6,637 nt of DNA from Acidimicrobiia bacterium (GTDB lineage Bacteria > Actinomycetota > Acidimicrobiia > IMCC26256 > BP-133): the NCBI GenBank assembly GCA_025923175.1, contig JAICGL010000228.1, positions 1 through 6,637 of the forward strand. The letters are read 5' to 3'. Made by a program: the position numbers and the translations under genes. The notes below the pieces were generated by a model. That model did not search any database, was not told the origin of the DNA, and saw only the letters and a list, made by a program, of their open reading frames with translations. The stretch's first letter is position 1; each line of letters starts with the position of its first letter. Of the stretch, positions 5,634 through 6,637 are shown in pieces.

Positions 5634-6637
5634 ATGCGATGGTCATTCCCCGGTCGGCGCGTCCTCAGCGTGATTGCCGGAGTGGCATCGGTGCTCTCGC
5701 TCGTGGTGCCGGCGAACCAGATCCCCGCCGGAGCGGCCTCGCCGACGGTGGGTCGCTCGGCGGGCTACTGGGCGGTGGCCAGTGATGGTGGGATTTTCGC
5801 GTTCGGTGACGCCGGGTTCTACGGGTCGACCGGGGCGATCAGTTTGAACAAGCCGATTGTGGGGATGGCGTCGACGCCGAGTGGCAAGGGTTACTGGCTG
5901 ACGGCGAGTGATGGTGGGATTTTCGCGTTCGGTGACGCCGGGTTCTACGGGTCGACCGGTGCCATCACGCTGAACAAGCCAATCACCGGCATGGCCTCCA
6001 CCCCGAGCGGCACGGGGTACTGGCTCACGGCGACCGACGGCGGGATCTTCGCCTTCGGCGACGCGAAGTTCCACGGCGCAGCGGCCGACCGAGCCGCCGG
6101 GAAGCCGGCCCCCTCAGTTGTCGGGCTCATCCCGACGTCGACCGGCGCCGGCTACTGGCAGGTGGCCGCTCAGGGCCAGGTCTTCGCATTCGGTGACGCG
6201 TCCGATCTGGGCGACGTCACGGCGCTGAACAAGCCGCTGGTGGCCATGGCCGCGCTGCCGGCCGTGGTGGGGGGCGACGACCTGCCGGTCGTCGGGGCGG
6301 GCCCGGGCCCAGGCCCCGACCAAGGTCAGAGCGGCGGCGACGAGCCTTCGCCGACGACCACCACGACGCAGCCCCCGCTCGTCAAGGTGCCGCCGAGGCT
6401 CTTCTCCGGCGATTACGAGCCGTCGTGGGGCACGAGTCCGTCTGAGGATCCAACCGAGGCGGGTCGGACGAAGGCGGGACGGGTGCTGGCAGTGGCAGAG
6501 GTGGGCGATACCGTCTTTGTGGCCGGAGAGTTCGCGGGCGTCACGCCGCCCGGCGTCGGCTTCCGGGCGGCCACCGACGACCCCTCCACGATTCTCCGGC
6601 GGCCGTACCTGGTCGCCATCAATGCCAAGACCGGAGC
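5634..6637 (+). CDS. Exported repeat-domain protein, 3' truncated
   Basis: The first 334 residues of a secreted protein whose reading frame is still open at the right edge. A signal peptide (residues 1 to about 35) has a basic start with an Arg pair (GRR), a hydrophobic core VLSVIAGVASVLSLVV and probable cleavage after AGAA. Four tandem ~42-residue repeats begin at G44, G86, G128 and G173, with cores such as SDGGIFAFGDAGFYGSTG; the fourth is diverged. A Gly/Pro/Asp-rich linker (about 213-252) includes a TTTTT run. From about residue 255 a new domain begins, with AGRVLAVAEVGDTVFVAGEF and later RPYLVAINAKTG. This pattern resembles the start of delta-60 or PQQ-like propeller repeats, but too little is present to be sure. 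The repeat module is the same as at the C terminus of the divergent sulfatase. Function is unknown; a surface-exposed binding or structural role is inferred. Confidence 0.88.
   Translation, partial: MRWSFPGRRVLSVIAGVASVLSLVVPANQIPAGAASPTVGRSAGYWAVASDGGIFAFGDAGFYGSTGAISLNKPIVGMASTPSGKGYWLTASDGGIFAFGDAGFYGSTGAITLNKPITGMASTPSGTGYWLTATDGGIFAFGDAKFHGAAADRAAGKPAPSVVGLIPTSTGAGYWQVAAQGQVFAFGDASDLGDVTALNKPLVAMAALPAVVGGDDLPVVGAGPGPGPDQGQSGGDEPSPTTTTTQPPLVKVPPRLFSGDYEPSWGTSPSEDPTEAGRTKAGRVLAVAEVGDTVFVAGEFAGVTPPGVGFRAATDDPSTILRRPYLVAINAKTG
5781..5833 (+). repeat. 53-bp direct repeat, copy 1
   Basis: Identical at every base to 5907-5959, exactly 126 bp (42 codons) downstream. It encodes the SDGGIFAFGDAGFYGST core of the first protein repeat. 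Confidence 0.92.
5907..5959 (+). repeat. 53-bp direct repeat, copy 2
   Basis: Exact copy of 5781-5833, encoding the core of the second protein repeat. The equivalent part of the third unit encodes nearly the same residues but with different synonymous codons. Confidence 0.92.

Larger units (their letters stand above)
5763..6275 (+). repeat. Four tandem ~42-residue repeats at the N terminus of the exported protein
   Basis: Units start at residues 44, 86, 128 and 173 (steps of 42, 42 and 45). The consensus is GYW-L-ASDGGIFAFGDA-FYGSTG-I-LNKPI-GMASTPSG. Units 1-3 are nearly identical as protein. Unit 4 keeps GYW, FAFGDAS and LNKPL but replaces SDGG with AAQGQ, and it follows an insertion at the end of unit 3. 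Confidence 0.88.

Noticed and set aside
5781..5959. Repeat pair considered as a CRISPR array or insertion footprint
   Set aside because: The 126-bp period is exactly 42 codons in frame and the intervening sequence encodes the rest of each protein repeat.
5643..6074. Minus-strand frame inside the repeat-protein gene
   Set aside because: Its apparent repeats simply mirror the DNA repeats of the plus-strand gene, which has a ribosome site, signal peptide and conserved repeat consensus.

Overview
The window is GC-rich DNA with dense genes and strong G/C bias at third codon positions, typical of an actinobacterium. The tandem GYW...DGGIF.FGDA.FYGS repeats, threonine-rich linkers and general gene style recall, from memory, secreted proteins of the class Acidimicrobiia. 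That placement is an inference, because the window holds no rRNA or other marker gene.

Layout from left to right. (1) Positions 2-1051, plus strand: the 3' part of a PepSY-associated transmembrane protein whose start lies outside the window. (2) Positions 1039-2598, minus strand: a YtcJ-type amidohydrolase of the amidohydrolase_3 class, overlapping the previous gene tail to tail by 13 bp. (3) Positions 2614-2904 (or 2955), minus strand: a small HNH-type zinc protein 15 bp upstream of the amidohydrolase, probably co-transcribed with it. (4) Positions 2952-2989: a perfect 13-bp inverted repeat just after the sulfatase stop, the likely boundary of that transcript. (5) Positions 2999-5332, minus strand: a large exported sulfatase with a complete catalytic set, related to N-acetylglucosamine-6-sulfatases. 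It is fused through a threonine-rich linker to six copies of a ~42-residue repeat. (6) Positions 5333-5633: a 301-bp divergent intergenic region with small dyads and the 5' leaders of both flanking genes. (7) Positions 5634-6637, plus strand: the 5' part of an exported protein that starts with four copies of the same ~42-residue repeat, followed by a Pro/Gly/Thr-rich linker and the beginning of another, possibly beta-propeller, domain. It runs off the right edge.

The most notable arrangement is the divergent pair sharing one repeat module, at the C terminus of the sulfatase and at the N terminus of its neighbour. Both proteins carry export signals and low-complexity linkers, so they probably act outside the membrane, and the shared module may be a surface, glycan or partner-binding domain. 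The left part (membrane protein, amidohydrolase, HNH protein) looks like ordinary chromosomal content with no visible functional link to that pair. No tRNA, rRNA, CRISPR array, insertion sequence or attachment site was seen.
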